64,000 nt of DNA, taken from NCBI GenBank assembly GCA_963772335.1, contig CAVYXF010000005.1, positions 1 to 64,000 of the forward strand, written 5' to 3'. Under the pieces are notes generated by a model that searched no databases, was not told where the DNA came from, and saw nothing but the letters and a program-made list of their open reading frames with translations. Source of the DNA: CAVYXF01 sp963772335 (GTDB lineage Bacteria > Pseudomonadota > Alphaproteobacteria > Rhizobiales > Rhodomicrobiaceae). The position numbers and the translations under genes were made by a program. Position 1 is the stretch's first letter. The number at the start of each line of letters is the position of its first letter. Positions 18,315 through 27,631 of the stretch are shown here, piece after piece.

Positions 18315-19061
18315 TTGGTAAAGTCTTCTCGATTTAACGAAAATTTTGTCGCGGGCCGCACTGGGCCGGTCCGTTGGCTGCGCAGCCCCGGTCTCGTCGA
18401 CTACCCGGGAGCGGTGTCCGCGATGGAAGCCCAGGTCGCCGCGATCGGCGAAGGCCGCGCGCCCGAGCTGGTCTGGCTGCTCGAACATCCCCCGCTCTAC
18501 ACCGCCGGAACCAGCTCGCGGCCGGAGGATCTCATCGATGCCGCCGGCCTGCCGGTCTACAGCACCGGACGCGGCGGCCAGTTCACCTATCACGGCCCCG
18601 GCCAGCGGGTGGTCTATCTGATGCTGGACCTCGGCCGGCGCGGCCGCGACGTGCGCGCCTTCGTGCGCACGCTCGAAGCCTGGCTGATCGATGCCTTGGG
18701 CCGGCTCGGCGTCGAAGGCGAATGCCGGTCGGGGCGCACCGGCATCTGGGTGCGCCGGCCGGAGAAAGGACGGGGGCGCGAGGACAAGATCGCCGCGATC
18801 GGCATCCGCGTGCGCCGCTGGGTCAGCTTCCATGGCGTGAGCGTCAATCTCGACCCGGACCTGGCGCATTTCGCCGGCATCGTGCCCTGCGGCATCACCG
18901 ACCAGGGCGTCACCAGCCTCGCCGATCTCGGCCGCGCGGTCGACATGGCCGCGCTCGATGAGGCGCTGCTTGCCGCTTTTCCCGCCCATTTCGGCGAGAT
19001 ACAGCCGGCGTCCGCGGACGAAAATCGCCTGATTTGCGCCACAATTGCGCCGGCTTCGTGA
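18315..19061 (+). CDS. lipB: Octanoyltransferase LipB (lipoate biosynthesis)
   Basis: Transfers octanoyl from ACP to lipoyl domains. Family motifs: ELVWLLEHPPLYTAGTSS, GRGGQFTYHGPGQRVVY, the catalytic Lys in EDKIAAIGIRVRRWVSFHG, and the active-site Cys in GIVPCGITDQG. There is no ATG or GTG in a suitable place; the frame upstream runs through tRNA-Leu(GAG). A TTG at 18315 gives 248 residues with the right N-terminal spacing. The start is therefore a guess, the identity is not. Confidence 0.9.
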   Translation: MVKSSRFNENFVAGRTGPVRWLRSPGLVDYPGAVSAMEAQVAAIGEGRAPELVWLLEHPPLYTAGTSSRPEDLIDAAGLPVYSTGRGGQFTYHGPGQRVVYLMLDLGRRGRDVRAFVRTLEAWLIDALGRLGVEGECRSGRTGIWVRRPEKGRGREDKIAAIGIRVRRWVSFHGVSVNLDPDLAHFAGIVPCGITDQGVTSLADLGRAVDMAALDEALLAAFPAHFGEIQPASADENRLICATIAPAS

Positions 19062-19283
19062 CGATTGATGGTCGTCGTCTGCCGCTCACCCGGCTTTCCA
19101 GTCACACAGCCCAATATTCGTCAAAAAGCGCGGCCATTGATGGATGACGGTCGGTTTTCATTTCGTTAAGACAATCATAGGCAACGCAGCCGCTCGCACA
19201 GTGACAGGACGGGTTCGTCTCTGCCTGCATTGCGCGAAGATGCATTGCCGTTGATTCGTCGCCCCAAAGTAAAGCGTGCTGCG

Positions 19284-20147
19284 ATGGACCAAATCTTAGT
19301 GATGGATCAGGCCTCAACGACCGGCGGACAGAAGGAAAAGATCCGCAAGCTGCGCCGACGGCTGCAGACCGGTGGCACTTTCGTGATGCCGGAGGTCTGG
19401 GACGTCGCGAGCGCCCGCATCATGGCAGATGCCGGCTACGAGTTCATCGGCACCTCGGCCGTCGCGATCGGCTGGTGCCTGGGCTATCAGGCCTCCGAGC
19501 GCATCGCCACCGACGACCTGCTCTCCATCGTCTCGCGCATCACCCGCGGCTTCGACACCCCGGTCACCGCCGACCTCGAAGGTGCGGCGGGCCGTTCCCC
19601 GGACGAAATCAAATATGCCGTGAGCGCGGCGATCGCCGCCGGCTGTGTCGGCATCATGCTCGGCGATGGCGGCCGCAACGGCGCGCACGGCATCCTCCCC
19701 ATCGAAGAGATGGCGGAATACGTCAAGGCGGTGAAGGCCGCGACCGCCGAGGCCAAGATGCCGGCCGTGATCATGATCGCGACCGAAGCCTTCCTGCTCG
19801 GCGGGCAGGTGCACTCGCCCTTCGAGACGTCGGTCGAGCGTTCGGAAGCCTATTTCGCCGCCGGCGCCGACTGCGTGATGGTGCCGGGCGTGCAGCATCT
19901 GCAGATCCTGGAGAAGCTGGCGGGCGTCGTCGACGGGCCGCTCGCCATCTCGGTGAGCTACAGCCCCGCGCCCGACATCAAGCAGTTCGCCTCGATCGGC
20001 ATCTCCTGCATCACCTTCGGCGGCAGCCTGCTCCGTTCGCTGCTCGGCAATATGCGGCTCAAGGGCGAGGAGCTGATCGCCTTCGGCCATTTCAACCACC
20101 TCGACAAAGCCATCCCCACCCCGCAGCTCGAGACGCTGCTGCGCTAG
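19284..20147 (+). CDS. Isocitrate lyase / PEP mutase superfamily protein
   Basis: A 287-residue TIM-barrel enzyme of the PEP mutase/isocitrate lyase superfamily, small subgroup. The N-terminal GGTFVMPEVWDVASARIMADAGYEF is split over residues 30-55, TADLEGAAG replaces the usual metal-binding D/E segment, and IMLGDGG and SVSYSPAPDI follow. Members act as oxaloacetate decarboxylases, methylisocitrate lyases or C-C lyases; I cannot choose. Possible starts at 19230, 19284 and 19302; 19284 is a compromise. Confidence 0.8.
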   Translation: MDQILVMDQASTTGGQKEKIRKLRRRLQTGGTFVMPEVWDVASARIMADAGYEFIGTSAVAIGWCLGYQASERIATDDLLSIVSRITRGFDTPVTADLEGAAGRSPDEIKYAVSAAIAAGCVGIMLGDGGRNGAHGILPIEEMAEYVKAVKAATAEAKMPAVIMIATEAFLLGGQVHSPFETSVERSEAYFAAGADCVMVPGVQHLQILEKLAGVVDGPLAISVSYSPAPDIKQFASIGISCITFGGSLLRSLLGNMRLKGEELIAFGHFNHLDKAIPTPQLETLLR

Positions 20148-20170
20148 CTTGCGATGAAACGACGCTCGCT

Positions 20171-20268
20171 CGTCATTGCGAGGAGCGGAGCGACGAAGCA
20201 ATCCACCAACGCGTCCCGTATGCATGAGTGGATTGCTTCGCGCCGGCAAGCCGGCGCTCGCAATGACG
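20171..20268. repeat. Extragenic palindromic repeat, family A, copy 1
   Basis: Inverted ends CGTCATTGCGAG / CTCGCAATGACG enclose internal GCAATCCA/TGGATTGC arms. Copies 2 and 3 have the same ends and the same internal arms, so this is a dispersed BIME-like element. Together with the following 270 bp it fills the lipB/ICL-pheT interval. Confidence 0.85.
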
Positions 20269-20538
20269 GGGAGGCGACCCGAGGTAAATCCATCCTGCCT
20301 TGGCCTTGGTTGCTCGGTCGCGCGACTCACCCATACAGGTGAAGCGGCTGCTGCGGTTTTGCGCTTTACTTTCCTTATGCGCAGCAAGTCTTTACGCCAC
20401 CGCCATGAAGGCGCGCCATTCCGCTCGGGAACGGGCGCCGGGAGAAAGGAAGGCTGCCGGTTAGCGCTGCGCATCCGCCGGGAGGCTGATCGCCTACATG
20501 CTCTCTCTCCTGATGTGCTGTAGGTCAGCCACTGGCCG
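20269..20538. other. Intergenic remainder before pheT 3' end
   Basis: No gene or RNA recognised between repeat copy A1 and the hairpin at 20539. Confidence 0.4.
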
Positions 20539-20567
20539 TCCCCGGATGCCGGCACCGCATCCGGGGA
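20539..20567 (-). terminator. Hairpin downstream of pheT
   Basis: TCCCCGGATGC and GCATCCGGGGA form an 11-bp perfect stem with a 7-nt loop about 30 bp past the pheT stop. There is no T-run after it on the minus strand, so it may be a mRNA 3' stabiliser or a repeat rather than a classical intrinsic terminator. Confidence 0.5.
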
Positions 20568-20596
20568 TCTCCCGTTTCCACGTCGCCCGAAAAAAA

Positions 20597-23021
20597 TTAG
20601 GCGCGGATCTCGCCGCCCGTGGCCTTCTTCACCGCCGCCACGACCTTCGCCGAGACCGCCTCGATCTCCTCGTCGGTCAGCGTCTTTTCGCGCGGCTGGA
20701 GCGTGACCTCGATCGCCAGCGACTTCCGGCCGGCGCCCAGGCTCGGGCCCTCGAAGATGTCGAACACGCTGACATTGCTGATCAGCGCCTTGTCCGCGCT
20801 TTGCGCCGCGCGCACCACCTCGCTTGCCAGCGCGTCGGAGGCCAGCACGAAGGCGAAGTCGCGGCGCACCGGCTGCAGGTCGCTGGCGGCGAGCGGCGGG
20901 CGGGCGACCGCCTTCTTGCGCGCCGGCGGGAGGGCATCGAGGATCAGCTCGAAGCCGCAGGCCGGGCCGGTGAGGTCCAGGGCCTTCAGCGTGTCGGGAT
21001 GCAGCTCGCCGAACACGCCGAGCACGGTCTTCGGGCCGAGCTTGATCGCGCCGGACCGTCCGGGGTGGAACCAGCCGGGTGCCTCGCGCGCGATCTGCAC
21101 CTTCGCGGCGTCGAAGCCCAGCATCGCCAGCGCCGCCAGCGCATCGGCCTTGGCGTCGAACACATCGACCGGCTTGGCCGCGCCATCCCAGTGCCGCCCG
21201 CCGCCGGCGAGCTTGGCGGTGCCGGTGCGGATGCCGGAGGCGGCGGTGAGCTGGTCCTCCGGCCGGTCGCCGCGATAGATCTGGCCGACCTCGAACATCG
21301 CGACGTCGTCGAAGCCGCGATTGCCGTTCTGGCGCGCCGCCGTGATCAGGCCGGGCAGCAGGCTCGGGCGCATCGACGACATCTCGCTGGAGATCGGGTT
21401 GGCGAGCTCGACCTCCGGTGCGCCGCCGCCGAAATGCTCCGCATCGGGGCGCGGGATGAACGACCAGGTGATCGCCTCGACGAGGCCCCTGCCCGCCAGC
21501 AGCCGGCGTGTCGCTGGCGACGCGCTTCTGGCCTTCGGTCGTGATCGGCTTCGAGACGCCGGCCGGACGCGGCATCGGCGTCGCCGGCACGTTGTCGATG
21601 CCCACCACGCGGATGATCTCCTCGACGAGATCGGCGCCGGCATGCACGTCCGGCCGCCATTCCGGCACCGCGACCGACAGCGCCGCGCCGCTCCCCTCGA
21701 TGCCGAAGCCGAGCTTTTTCAGCGGGCCGGTGATGTCGGCCGGCTTGAGCTTCAGGCCGGTCAGCTTCTCCACCCGGCCGGTATCGAAGGCGATCACGGT
21801 CCGGCGCAGCGGCTCGCTGCCGGCGATTTCCATCCGGCTCGGCTCGCCGCCGCAGATGGCGAGGATCATCTTGGTCGCGAGATCGACGCCGAGGCGCTCC
21901 GAGGCCGGATCGATGCCGCGCTCGAAACGGTAGCGCGCATCCGACCGGATGCCGGTCTTGCGGCCGGTCATCGCGGTGCGCACCGGGTCGAAATAGGCGG
22001 ACTCGATGAAGACGTTCACCGTCGCCTCCGAGGAGCCGGTGGACTCCCCGCCGATCACGCCGCCGAAGCCGAGCACGCCGCTGTCGTCGGCGATCACGCA
22101 GATCTCGGGGTCGGCCTCGTAGGTCTTGCCGTCGAGCGCGAGGAAGCTCTCGCCCTTGCGCCCGAGCCGCGCCTGGATGCCGCCGGTCAGCTTGTCGGCG
22201 TCATAGACGTGCAGCGGGCGGCAGCGGTCATAGGTGATGTAGTTGGTGACATCGACCAGCGCATTGATGGGCCGCAGCCCGATCGCGCGCAGACGCTGCT
22301 GCAGCCAGGCCGGCGAGGAGCCGTTCGTCACGCCGCGGATCAGGCGCCCGGCAAAGACCGGGCAGGCGTTCCTGCTGCCCTCGTCGAAATTGAGGCTGAT
22401 TTTGACCGGGCTCTCGAACGTGCCGTCGCCGGCAAAGCCCTCGTCCTCCTTCTTCAGCTTGCCGATGCCGGCAGCGGACAGGTCGCGCGCGATGCCGCGC
22501 ACGCCCAGGCAATCCGGGCGGTTCGGCGTGATCTTGATCTCGATGACCGGATCGTCCAGCCCCATCACCTGAACGAAGGGCTCGCCGATATGGCTGGCGG
22601 CGCTCTCCGGCAGCTCGATGATGCCGCTATGCTCGTTGGAGAGCTGCAATTCGCGCTCCGAGACCAGCATGCCCATCGATTCCACGCCCCGGATCTTGGC
22701 CTTGCCGAGGGTGAAATCCGTCCCCGGAATATAGACGCCGGGCGCCGCGAACACGCCGATCAGCCCGGCCCGGGCATTGGGCGCTCCGCACACCACCTGC
22801 ACGACGCCACGGCCGGTGTCGACCTTGCAGACCCTGAGCTTGTCGGCATCGGGATGCGGCTCCGCCTCGACCACGCGGGCGACGGTAAAATCCCGCAGGC
22901 GCTCGGCGGGGTCGGCGATCGCCTCGACCTCCAGCCCGAGCTGGGTCAGCGCCTCCTCGATCTCGGCGGGCGAGGCTTTGGTGTCCAGATGATCCTTGAG
23001 CCAGTTCAAAGTGAATTTCAT
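20597..23021 (-). CDS. pheT: Phenylalanyl-tRNA synthetase beta subunit (one frameshift)
   Basis: Beta chain of the alpha2-beta2 PheRS. From the ATG at 23021: MKFTLNWLKDHLDT, the tRNA-binding EMAP-like domain (VARVVEAEPHPDADKL), B3/4 editing region (ITPNRPDCLGVRGIARDL), B5 (RRTVIAFDTGRVEKL) and the C-terminal anticodon-binding FDX-ACB domain up to KKATGGEIRA. The frame changes at about 21507-21521 (GTCGCCAGCGACACG on the coding strand), one base too many or two too few. Both halves are otherwise intact and the total length (about 808) is normal. Because the gene is essential I take this as a sequence error. Confidence 0.94.
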
Positions 23022-23157
23022 GGGTTACAGTCCGGATCAGCTTGGTTAAATTTTGGTAATCTTCCGTCAAGGGTTTGGCATTGCCGCCGCCAATGGGTGG
23101 CGAACCGGCTTGTGGCACTCTACTTAAACCATAGTGTTGCCGTTGAGGAGGTCGCTC

Positions 23158-23925
23158 ATGATGGTTCATCCCGCCGCCGCGAAAGGTTATACGACCGCGT
23201 CCGAGGTGTTCGTCAAGGGCAGGCCGGACTATCCGCCCGAAGTCGGAGACTGGCTGCGCACCGATCTGGCGCTTGGACCGGGCAAAACGGTCCTGGATCT
23301 GGGCTCCGGCACCGGCAAATTTCTCCCGCGCCTGCGCGCCACGGGTGCCTCGGTCGCCGCGGTCGAGCCGGTCGACGCCATGCGCGCGCGGCTGATCGAG
23401 CGCAACCCCGGCATCGACGCGATGGCCGGCTCGGCGGAGCATATCCCCGTCGCCGACCGGTCGCTGGATGCGGTGGTGTGCGCGCAGTCGTTCCACTGGT
23501 TCGCCAACAAGAAGGCAGTCGGGGAGATCCACCGCGTGCTGAAGCCCGGCGGCTATCTCGGGCTGGTGTGGAATGTGCGCGACGAGCGCGTGCCCTGGGT
23601 GGCGGAGCTTTCCGCGATCATCGAGCCCTATGCCCATGATACGCCGCGCTATAAGGGGCAGGACTGGCGGCTGACCTTCCCGTCCCACGGCTTCAGCTCG
23701 CTGATCGAGAGCCATTTCAGGCATCACTATACCGGCACCCCTGAACAGGTCATCGTCGCACGCATGCTCTCCGTCAGCTTCATCGCCGCTCTGCCGCTCG
23801 ACCGGCAGGACATCATCGCCGCCCGAATCCGCCGCCTGATCGCCGACACCCCCGAGCTTGCCGGCAAGAGCGAGGTCAGCTTCCCCTATGACACCGTCGC
23901 TTTCAGCTGCCACCGGGTGAGCTAA
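23158..23925 (+). CDS. Class I SAM-dependent methyltransferase (copy 1)
   Basis: A 255-residue Methyltransf_11-type protein. Motif I is VLDLGSGTGKFLPRL, the acidic residue after beta-2 is in VAAVEPVDAM, motif post-II is DAVVCAQSFHWF and motif III RVLKPGGYLGLVWN. The N-terminal YTTASEVFVKGRPDYPPEV is shared with the next gene. The ATG at 23158 has GAGGAGG 7 bp upstream. The substrate is unknown. Confidence 0.88.
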   Translation: MMVHPAAAKGYTTASEVFVKGRPDYPPEVGDWLRTDLALGPGKTVLDLGSGTGKFLPRLRATGASVAAVEPVDAMRARLIERNPGIDAMAGSAEHIPVADRSLDAVVCAQSFHWFANKKAVGEIHRVLKPGGYLGLVWNVRDERVPWVAELSAIIEPYAHDTPRYKGQDWRLTFPSHGFSSLIESHFRHHYTGTPEQVIVARMLSVSFIAALPLDRQDIIAARIRRLIADTPELAGKSEVSFPYDTVAFSCHRVS

Positions 23926-23980
23926 AGCATCGAACGTTGATTGTGGGGTCCGCTTCTGCACGAGATCGCCTCTTCTCCGC

Positions 23981-24081
23981 GTCGCCCCGGCCGTCAGAGC
24001 CGGGGCCTAACGGCCTGACAACCTAAGTACGTGCGGAAATGCGACTGGACCCCGGATCGGCCTTCGGCCGTCCGGGGCGAC
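23981..24081 (+). repeat. Extragenic palindromic repeat, family B, copy 1
   Basis: About 100 bp bounded by GTCGCCCCGGCC and GTCCGGGGCGAC, with two GC-rich hairpins (around 23984-24006 and 24051-24079) separated by a less structured spacer. The reverse-complemented layout is seen at 33169-33271 and 33614-33716 with recognisable spacer similarity. Confidence 0.75.
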
Positions 24082-24119
24082 ACAGGATGGCTGATGATCT
24101 CAGGCCGGCAGGAGGGTCG

Positions 24120-24878
24120 ATGAGCGGAACAGACGATGCCGTGCTTGTGGCCCAGGCTGCGGCCTATGTCAGGGGCCGGCCCGACTATCCTGCCGACATC
24201 GAGGACTGGCTGCGCGCCGCCCTCGGGCTCGGCGCGGGGAGCATCGCCGTCGACCTCGGCTCCGGCACCGGCAAATTCCTGCCGCGCCTGATCGCGACCG
24301 GCGCGACGGTCATCGCCATCGAGCCGCTGGACGAAATGCGCCGGCATCTCGTCGCTGCCCATCCGCAGATCGATGCAAGAGCGGGACGCGCGCAGCAGAT
24401 CCCGCTCCCCGACGGCTCGGTCGATGCCGTGACCTGCGCGCAGTGCTTTCACCTCTTCGCAGGCGCCGAAGCGCTCGCCGAAATCCGGCGCGTGCTGAAG
24501 CCGGGCGGCGCGCTGGGGCTGGTGTGGAACATGCGCGACAGGACCGTGCCCTGGGTGGCCCGCATCATCGCGGTCATGCCTGACGATCATGGCAGCACCG
24601 ACTTCGACGCGCTGGCATTGCAGGCGGCCTTTCCGGCACCCGGCTTTTCGGCGCTCCGGGAGCAGCACTTCGCCAATCCGCAGACCGGATCGCCGGAGAA
24701 CGTCATCATCGACCGCGTGCTGTCGGTGTCGGCGATTGCACGGCTCCCGCAGACCGAGCGCGACGGCGTGATTGCCAGGGTGCGCGAGGTCATCGCCGCC
24801 ACGCCCGAGCTGGCTGGAAAGCCGCGGGTCACCTTCCCGAACGTGACCCGTGCCTGGAGCTGCCGGAAGGTGGATTGA
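24120..24878 (+). CDS. Class I SAM-dependent methyltransferase (copy 2)
   Basis: 252 residues from the ATG at 24120, with GGAGGG 4 bp upstream. It shares order and wording of motifs with copy 1 (AVDLGSGTGKFLPRL; DAVTCAQCFHLFAG; RRVLKPGGALGLVWNMRDR) and the N-terminal YVRGRPDYPADIEDWLR. The two are tandem duplicates separated by a family B repeat. Divergence is substantial, so the duplication is old. The substrate is unknown. Confidence 0.88.
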   Translation: MSGTDDAVLVAQAAAYVRGRPDYPADIEDWLRAALGLGAGSIAVDLGSGTGKFLPRLIATGATVIAIEPLDEMRRHLVAAHPQIDARAGRAQQIPLPDGSVDAVTCAQCFHLFAGAEALAEIRRVLKPGGALGLVWNMRDRTVPWVARIIAVMPDDHGSTDFDALALQAAFPAPGFSALREQHFANPQTGSPENVIIDRVLSVSAIARLPQTERDGVIARVREVIAATPELAGKPRVTFPNVTRAWSCRKVD

Positions 24879-24927
24879 CCCTCCGAAGTGCGTCCACCGT
24901 GCCAGTGGTGCCCCCATGGAACACGTC

Positions 24928-25015
24928 CGTCATTGCGAGCGCAGCGGGACAATCCAGGCTTGCCTGCACAATGCCCGCTGCCCCTGGATTGCTTCGCCTT
25001 CGGCTCGCAATGACG
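24928..25015. repeat. Extragenic palindromic repeat, family A, copy 2
   Basis: Same terminal CGTCATTGCGAG / CTCGCAATGACG arms and internal GACAATCCAGG / CCTGGATTGC arms as copies 1 and 3. It lies in the 394-bp gap before the PEBP-like gene; the rest of that gap holds only a family C repeat fragment and presumably the promoter. Confidence 0.85.
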
Positions 25016-25110
25016 GGGCACATTGCAGACCTCTCCGCAAAGAGGGGGGCGGCTGTAAGCGCTGGTGGCGGACTTTTAATTGGATTCAGAAGCGCCGCTC
25101 TGGCTCTTTG

Positions 25111-25152
25111 TCTGCGCATCGGATTTGCCGAAAACCGGTGTCCACTTCCCGC
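25111..25152. repeat. Family C repeat, partial copy
   Basis: TCTGCGCATCGGATTTGCCG followed by AAAACCGGTGTCCACTTCCC. It matches the left half of the palindromic element at 27560-27631 and resembles a repeat widespread in Rhizobiales intergenic DNA. Confidence 0.65.
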
Positions 25153-25272
25153 TCCCTTCGCAAGTGCTCTTCGACGACACGCCACGTGCGCAACGCGTCC
25201 GAATTTTTTGCACGAATTGGAACAGACACTGAGCAGAATGGTATTCCGGTATCATCACCGGAGGAAAACACG

Positions 25273-25818
25273 ATGCGTCTTGTAGCAGCAACACTTCTCG
25301 CATTGTCCGTCGTCGGCGTTACGGCCGCTCATGCCGAAATGAAGGTCACCTCGAAGGATTTGACGCCAGGCAAGCCCATGGCCGATGAGCAGGTCTTCAA
25401 TAGCTTCGGCTGCACCGGTAAGAACATCTCGCCGGAATTGGCTTGGTCAGGCGCCCCCGAAGGCACCAAGAGCTACGCGATCATGGCCTACGATCCAGAT
25501 GCTCCGACTGGTTCCGGTTGGTGGCACTGGTCGGTGTTCAATATTCCCGCAAGCGTCTCCGAGATTGCGGCTGGCGCGAGCGGTGACAAAAAGCTTCCAG
25601 AGGGCGCTGTGGAAGGCCGCACTGATTTCGGCACCTCTGGCTATGGTGGCGCATGTCCGCCGGCCGGCGATGCCCCCCATCGGTACCAGTTCACTGTCTA
25701 CGCTCTTTCGGTGGACAAGCTTCCGGTTCCCGAAACGGCCCCGGCCGCCATGGTGGGATTCTATGTCCGGGCAAAGATGCTCGGCAAGGCGACCATCGAG
25801 GTTACTTACGGTCGTTGA
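25273..25818 (+). CDS. YbhB/YbcL family PEBP-like protein, secreted
   Basis: A 181-residue phosphatidylethanolamine-binding-protein homologue (Raf kinase inhibitor-like). A signal peptide (MRLVAATLLALSVVGVTAAHA) is followed by FNSFGCTGKNISPELAWSGAP, the ligand-pocket motif YDPDAPTGSGWWHWSVFNIP and GTSGYGGACPPAGDAPHRY. The ATG at 25273 has GGAGGAAA just upstream. The bacterial members have no settled function. Codon use appears slightly less GC-biased than its neighbours. Confidence 0.9.
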   Translation: MRLVAATLLALSVVGVTAAHAEMKVTSKDLTPGKPMADEQVFNSFGCTGKNISPELAWSGAPEGTKSYAIMAYDPDAPTGSGWWHWSVFNIPASVSEIAAGASGDKKLPEGAVEGRTDFGTSGYGGACPPAGDAPHRYQFTVYALSVDKLPVPETAPAAMVGFYVRAKMLGKATIEVTYGR

Positions 25819-26194
25819 CCTCGGCGACCATCGGGGTCGTGCCCCTCGCAGCGGTGTAGCACGGGAAGCGAAGCTGGCCTCCCGTGCGGCATCGAAGCGG
25901 GTTGGCGGCTTCGCGATAGCAACCACAGCAACGCTCGACATGCGCCGACTGCCCCAGGGCAGCGGCTGGCTTGCGGCTATGCCGGCAATCGCCGCCTTGC
26001 TGACCGCTGGATTGACGATAGGGGTCGGCTCGTTGCCTGCGACCCGCCGTCCGAGCCCGCCGCTCGCACGACGGCCCTCGCCTCGGAGCCGACCTTTTTC
26101 AGCATGCCGATAAAGTGCGGCTTCTTACGTGCCTCGATCGCAAGAGCTGGCTGCATGGTGCCGCCGCTGCTAACCCACGGAATCAATTGCCTGG
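25819..26194. other. Intergenic region, possible gene remnant
   Basis: No recognisable gene. On the minus strand a 58-codon frame starting at about 26153 (MQPALAIEARKKPHFIGML) has natural-looking codons at its start but degenerates downstream, and no domain is recognised. Confidence 0.3.
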
Positions 26195-26644
26195 TCATTC
26201 GAACCAATAATCCAGCGTTCCGTTGGATCCTTTTCCAAAATCGCCTTCAAAGCCGCCCTCGCCGCGAAGCCCGGAGAGTTCGCCTGTTCCCGATCCCGGA
26301 ACAACAAACCATTGTGCCTTGATCTTGCCGTTCTCGACGACTTCTGAGCCTTGAAGCACGAACGTCCCCTGGCGTCCGCCCAATCTTCCACGGAACCGTT
26401 GCACGCTGACGAGACTGGCAGACTTGTCGTCGCGCAGGATCTGCAAAGCTCGAACTGGAGATTCACCTTCGATATCGCCGACGAAGGTTTCGATTAGACA
26501 GACCTCAATCAGTGCCGGACTCGCGGTCTGGTCGTAGGGCTCGGCTTTAGAGCTCCGAACCGTAATCTTTGCCCTAGCCCGTACGCGCGTAGATGGTTCG
26601 GCGTGACGTCGTTCGAAGGGATGAGCAGCGTCCTGGTCGCTCAT
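26195..26644 (-). CDS. DUF3224 domain protein
   Basis: 149 residues from MSDQDAAHPFERR, with AAAGGAG 8 bp upstream. The C-terminal 110 residues follow the DUF3224 pattern of small beta-barrel proteins: a GDIEGES-type strand, VSVQRFRGRLGGRQGTFVLQ, then VVPGSGTGELSGLRGEGGFEG. Function unknown for the whole family. The N-terminal 35 residues are Arg-rich and not part of the domain. Confidence 0.8.
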   Translation of the reverse strand: MSDQDAAHPFERRHAEPSTRVRARAKITVRSSKAEPYDQTASPALIEVCLIETFVGDIEGESPVRALQILRDDKSASLVSVQRFRGRLGGRQGTFVLQGSEVVENGKIKAQWFVVPGSGTGELSGLRGEGGFEGDFGKGSNGTLDYWFE

Positions 26645-27075
26645 TTGCGATCTCCTTTCAAGGCACGAAGACCTCACCGGCGTTAGTCGCGATTGTTCGG
26701 CTCTCGAAGCCAGGAGAGTCCCAGCTCGCTCTACTCTTGAAAACGCTTGGTCATCGAGGCGGTTCGACAGAACCTGCCGCGCCACTCAGCCGGCTTGAGA
26801 GGAGCTCGCGCAAGAGGTTGGGTAGAAACGGCGGATCATCGCAGCGTACGATCTTCCACTGGGGAGGTTTCATGCAGCACTGCGAGGCAATCGGCGGAGA
26901 AGAGCCACCGGCGCAAAGCCGAGCCGTTCCGCTCGGCTATGTCGATGCTGACATCCTATATTAACCGTGCCTGCAAAAACCTTAAGCGCTCACAGCGGCA
27001 GTATCGGCCCGCCCCCGCAAAGATGCTCCCGCTCCAGCGCGATTCGCGGCGAGCAGTCTCGCCCTGGGACGCACG
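26645..27075. other. Intergenic region, weak small-peptide candidate
   Basis: Nothing firm. A 30-codon plus-strand frame at 26872-26964 (MQHCEAIGGEEPPAQSRAV) is preceded by GGGGAGG at a good distance and could be a tiny peptide; there is no other support. Confidence 0.3.
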
Positions 27076-27258
27076 TCAACTTTGATGCGGCCCGCGCATC
27101 TCAACCAGCGTCGCTTCGATGCGTCTCCAAGTCTGGGCCTGTTCGATTTCGCCCTGCTCTTCGAACAGTTCGGCCTTTTTAGCGGCCTCCGCAATGGCCT
27201 CAGGACCGTGCGCTTCCCATAGCTGCCGCGCAAAGTCGTGGATTTTGAGCGCCTGCAT
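27076..27258 (-). CDS. Small conserved-looking alpha-helical protein
   Basis: 60 residues, MQALKIHDFARQLWEAHG at the start and TWRRIEATLVEMRGPHQS at the end, highly helical with an Ala/Glu-rich middle. A strong AGGAGAGGAGG precedes the ATG at 27258. I believe similar short proteins ending in MRGPHQS occur in related genomes, but I could not check. Function unknown. Confidence 0.65.
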   Translation of the reverse strand: MQALKIHDFARQLWEAHGPEAIAEAAKKAELFEEQGEIEQAQTWRRIEATLVEMRGPHQS

Positions 27259-27559
27259 GACTTTGTCCTCCTCTCCTTGAGCGCGAATGCCAGCAGAAGT
27301 CGCGCATAAAGGCCGTCGGCTTAACATCCGTCATTTGTGTAACGTAGTTCTTGACAGGCCGATTGCAACAATCCTCCGGATCTTGGGGGCGCCGGTCTGT
27401 GTCGGCTTACACCGCACAGGAGCCGGTCCCCTCACAAGCGGCGGGGCCGTGCAGCGCGGCACGTGCCCGGTAGAGCTGCGGCCGCACTTCATCAAGAGCA
27501 GTCGCACAATTCGAGCACGCCCGTTGGATAAGCCGATCAAACCTGCTTAGCTTTTGTTT
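27259..27559. other. Intergenic region between small gene and pheS repeat
   Basis: About 300 bp with no recognised gene. It probably holds the promoter of the small minus-strand gene. Confidence 0.4.
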
Positions 27560-27631
27560 GCGCATCGGATTTGCCCGAAAACCGGCATCCAGCCCACTTT
27601 CGTGGGGCCATGCTTTTTCGGTCCGATGCGC
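27560..27631. repeat. Family C palindromic element at the pheS 3' end
   Basis: Perfect 10-bp arms GCGCATCGGA (27560-27569) and TCCGATGCGC (27622-27631) enclose a second dyad (CCCACTTTCGTGGG). The last base is shared with the pheS stop codon, so it may serve as the transcript end for pheS. Confidence 0.75.

Noticed and set aside
19314..23021. 1,235-codon minus-strand open frame as a giant PheT fusion
   Set aside because: After the frameshift near 21510 it reads out of frame through the rest of pheT and then antisense through the isocitrate lyase-like gene. The true C-terminus is in the other frame, ending at 20597.
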